Positions 62,830-64,000 of a stretch of DNA of 64,000 bases are shown piece by piece. The position numbers and the translations under genes were made by a program. The notes below the pieces were generated by a model. That model did no database searches, was not told where the DNA came from, and saw only the letters and a program-made list of their open reading frames with translations. This DNA is from Candidatus Pelagibacter communis (GTDB taxonomy: Bacteria > Pseudomonadota > Alphaproteobacteria > Pelagibacterales > Pelagibacteraceae), in assembly GCF_001180185.1 (NCBI RefSeq), contig NZ_CVSS01000051.1:62001-126000 (forward strand), in the 5' to 3' direction. The stretch's first letter is position 1; each line of letters starts with the position of its first letter.

Positions 62830-63990
62830 ATGAATAAAGTTTTTAAAGTTGGATTGATAGGTTGTGGTCATATAGCTGAAACTTATTTTAGAGCCCATAA
62901 GTATTTTAATAACTTCAAAATTATCAAATGTGCAGATGTAAAGAGTGAAGCAGCAAAAAAGTGTGCTAAGACCTATAGAATCCAAGCTGTGCCTGTAAAT
63001 GAATTATTAAAGGATAAAAGAGTAGAGATCATTTTAAATTTAACACCACCAAAAGTTCATTATCAAATTGCAAAAAAATCTTTATTAAATGGAAAACATG
63101 TTTATTCGGAAAAACCTTTGGCTATTAATCTCAAAGATGGAAAAGAATTACTAAAAATTTCAAAAAGAAAAAAATTATATTTAGGAAATGCTCCAGATAC
63201 ATTTTTAGGTGGTGGTAATCAAAAATCTAAAGAATTGTTAGAAAATAAGAACATTGGAAAGGTAAATTTAGGAAATGCAATTTTTGCCTTTCCCGGTGTT
63301 CAATCTTATCACCCTAATCCTGAGCCATGGTTTGCTAAAAAAGAAGGGGGACCAGTTATTGATATGGGTCCATATTATCTTACTGCTTTAGTAAATTTAC
63401 TTGGACCAGCTAAAGAAGTTAAAGCCGCAAGTTTAATGAGAGGAGCTAGTTTTAGAACAATTGGCATTGGACCAAAAAAAGGAAAAAAAATTAAAGTAGA
63501 GTGTCCGACAACATATTTCACAACTATAATCTTTAAAAATGGAAGTATTATTAGATTAACTCTTTCTTTTGACGTTATTGCCCATCAAAGAAATCATATA
63601 GAACTTTATGGCACTAAAGGATCAATGATCGTCCCTGATCCAAATATGTTTGGTGGATCAGTTTTTGTTTGTAAAAAATTAGGTAATCCTTGGAAAGAAT
63701 TTAAAACAAATCATATGAAATTAGGAAGAATAAATATCAGAACTCAAAGTTCTAGAGCAAATGAGTCTCCAACTAACGCTAATTATAGAGGAGTAGGGCT
63801 AGCAGAAATGGCTTATTGTATTGATAAAAAAAAAATTCACCGATGTAACGGTGAAGTATCTTTACATGTTCTTGATTTAATTCAATCAACTATGAACTCT
63901 GCAAAAACTAATAAGGCAGTTAAATTAACTACTTCATGCAAAATACCAAAATTGTTTACCTATAAAGAAATTCAAAAAATAATGAGATAA
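62830..63990 (+). CDS. Gfo/Idh/MocA-family oxidoreductase
   Basis: A 386-residue NAD(P)-dependent oxidoreductase. Dinucleotide fold: GLIGCGHIAETYFRAHKYF; EKP site: VYSEKPLAIN; catalytic region: GPVIDMGPYYLTALVNLLGP, with Tyr where IolG-type enzymes have His. The family oxidises or epimerises sugars and cyclitols. It may act on an inositol stereoisomer or a side-branch ketose. It follows iolD by 9 bases, and the window ends just after it. Confidence 0.88.
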   Translation: MNKVFKVGLIGCGHIAETYFRAHKYFNNFKIIKCADVKSEAAKKCAKTYRIQAVPVNELLKDKRVEIILNLTPPKVHYQIAKKSLLNGKHVYSEKPLAINLKDGKELLKISKRKKLYLGNAPDTFLGGGNQKSKELLENKNIGKVNLGNAIFAFPGVQSYHPNPEPWFAKKEGGPVIDMGPYYLTALVNLLGPAKEVKAASLMRGASFRTIGIGPKKGKKIKVECPTTYFTTIIFKNGSIIRLTLSFDVIAHQRNHIELYGTKGSMIVPDPNMFGGSVFVCKKLGNPWKEFKTNHMKLGRINIRTQSSRANESPTNANYRGVGLAEMAYCIDKKKIHRCNGEVSLHVLDLIQSTMNSAKTNKAVKLTTSCKIPKLFTYKEIQKIMR

Positions 63991-64000
63991 TTTATGCAAA

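Noticed and set aside
63994-64000. ATG at the window end as the start of another gene
   Set aside because: Only seven bases are visible, so no protein can be judged.
1-64000. CRISPR arrays, tRNA or rRNA genes, insertion sequences, phage genes
   Set aside because: I looked on both strands and found no repeat-spacer pattern, cloverleaf with CCA-end context, transposase or phage structural protein. A computed search with tRNAscan-SE or similar would be decisive for tRNAs.

Overview
The window is a dense, strongly AT-rich stretch of chromosome from a streamlined Gram-negative alphaproteobacterium. Gene content and order point to the SAR11 clade (Pelagibacterales). The clues are fabG-acpP-gmk-rsmA-pdxA-surA-lptD-lptG-lptF in tandem, an NDUFA12-type complex I subunit followed by DUF2155, an HdaA-type DnaA regulator, small genes, almost no intergenic DNA, and mostly A/T third positions. 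The clade call is inference; I had no database. I see no rRNA, tRNA, insertion sequence, prophage or CRISPR array. No gene-free stretch exceeds 300 bases. The longest gaps are 38786-38926, 30828-30961, 16171-16284 and 55160-55260, all promoter or leader regions.

Layout. 1-1875: end of fabG, acpP, then gmk and rsmA, both broken by homopolymer-type frameshifts. 1872-8311: pdxA, surA and the LPS export genes lptD, lptG and lptF. 8371-15351: pepA, ndk, purN/purM, a DUF2066 protein, hda, aspS. 15352-20222: a free-standing domain resembling the C-terminus of B12-dependent ribonucleotide reductase, NDUFA12, DUF2155, accBC, aroQ, thiSG. 20215-30827: RNase E/G, PBP1A (mrcA), prfB with its programmed +1 frameshift, an AsmA-like protein, tyrS, anmK, a hydrolase. 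30910-37128: iscR-sufBCDSUT-sufA, with a near-perfect IscR type 1 operator over the promoter. 37195-45595: a small ORF, glnA, a YbaK-like deacylase, an EamA transporter, a homocysteine methyltransferase, a 2OG oxygenase, a TauE/SafE exporter, moaB, DUF1244, an aldehyde dehydrogenase with a very basic N-terminal extension, and DUF779. 45592-51745: molybdenum cofactor genes moaA/C/D/E with the Moco enzyme MsrP and its membrane partner MsrQ. 51835-63990: GYD protein, a CUT2 sugar ABC transporter, and a myo-inositol-type catabolic locus (iolG-like, iolE, iolD, a second Gfo/Idh/MocA, aldehyde dehydrogenase, HpaI-type aldolase, hydroxyacid dehydrogenase).

How the genes work together. The suf block is a self-contained Fe-S assembly operon probably controlled by its own cluster-sensing regulator. 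The moa block makes the cofactor that MsrP uses to repair oxidised periplasmic methionines. The last 12 kb form a catabolic regulon: import by a highly expressed binding protein, with an intrinsic terminator separating it from the permease, then oxidation, dehydration and ring hydrolysis of a cyclitol.

The most unusual observations are the polybasic ALDH extension with an internal strong ribosome binding site, the orphan NrdJ-like C-terminal domain, the clustered frameshifts at the left end, the convergent genes that share or abut stop codons at 11 of 12 junctions, and an orphan pseudopilin-like protein in the inositol locus.
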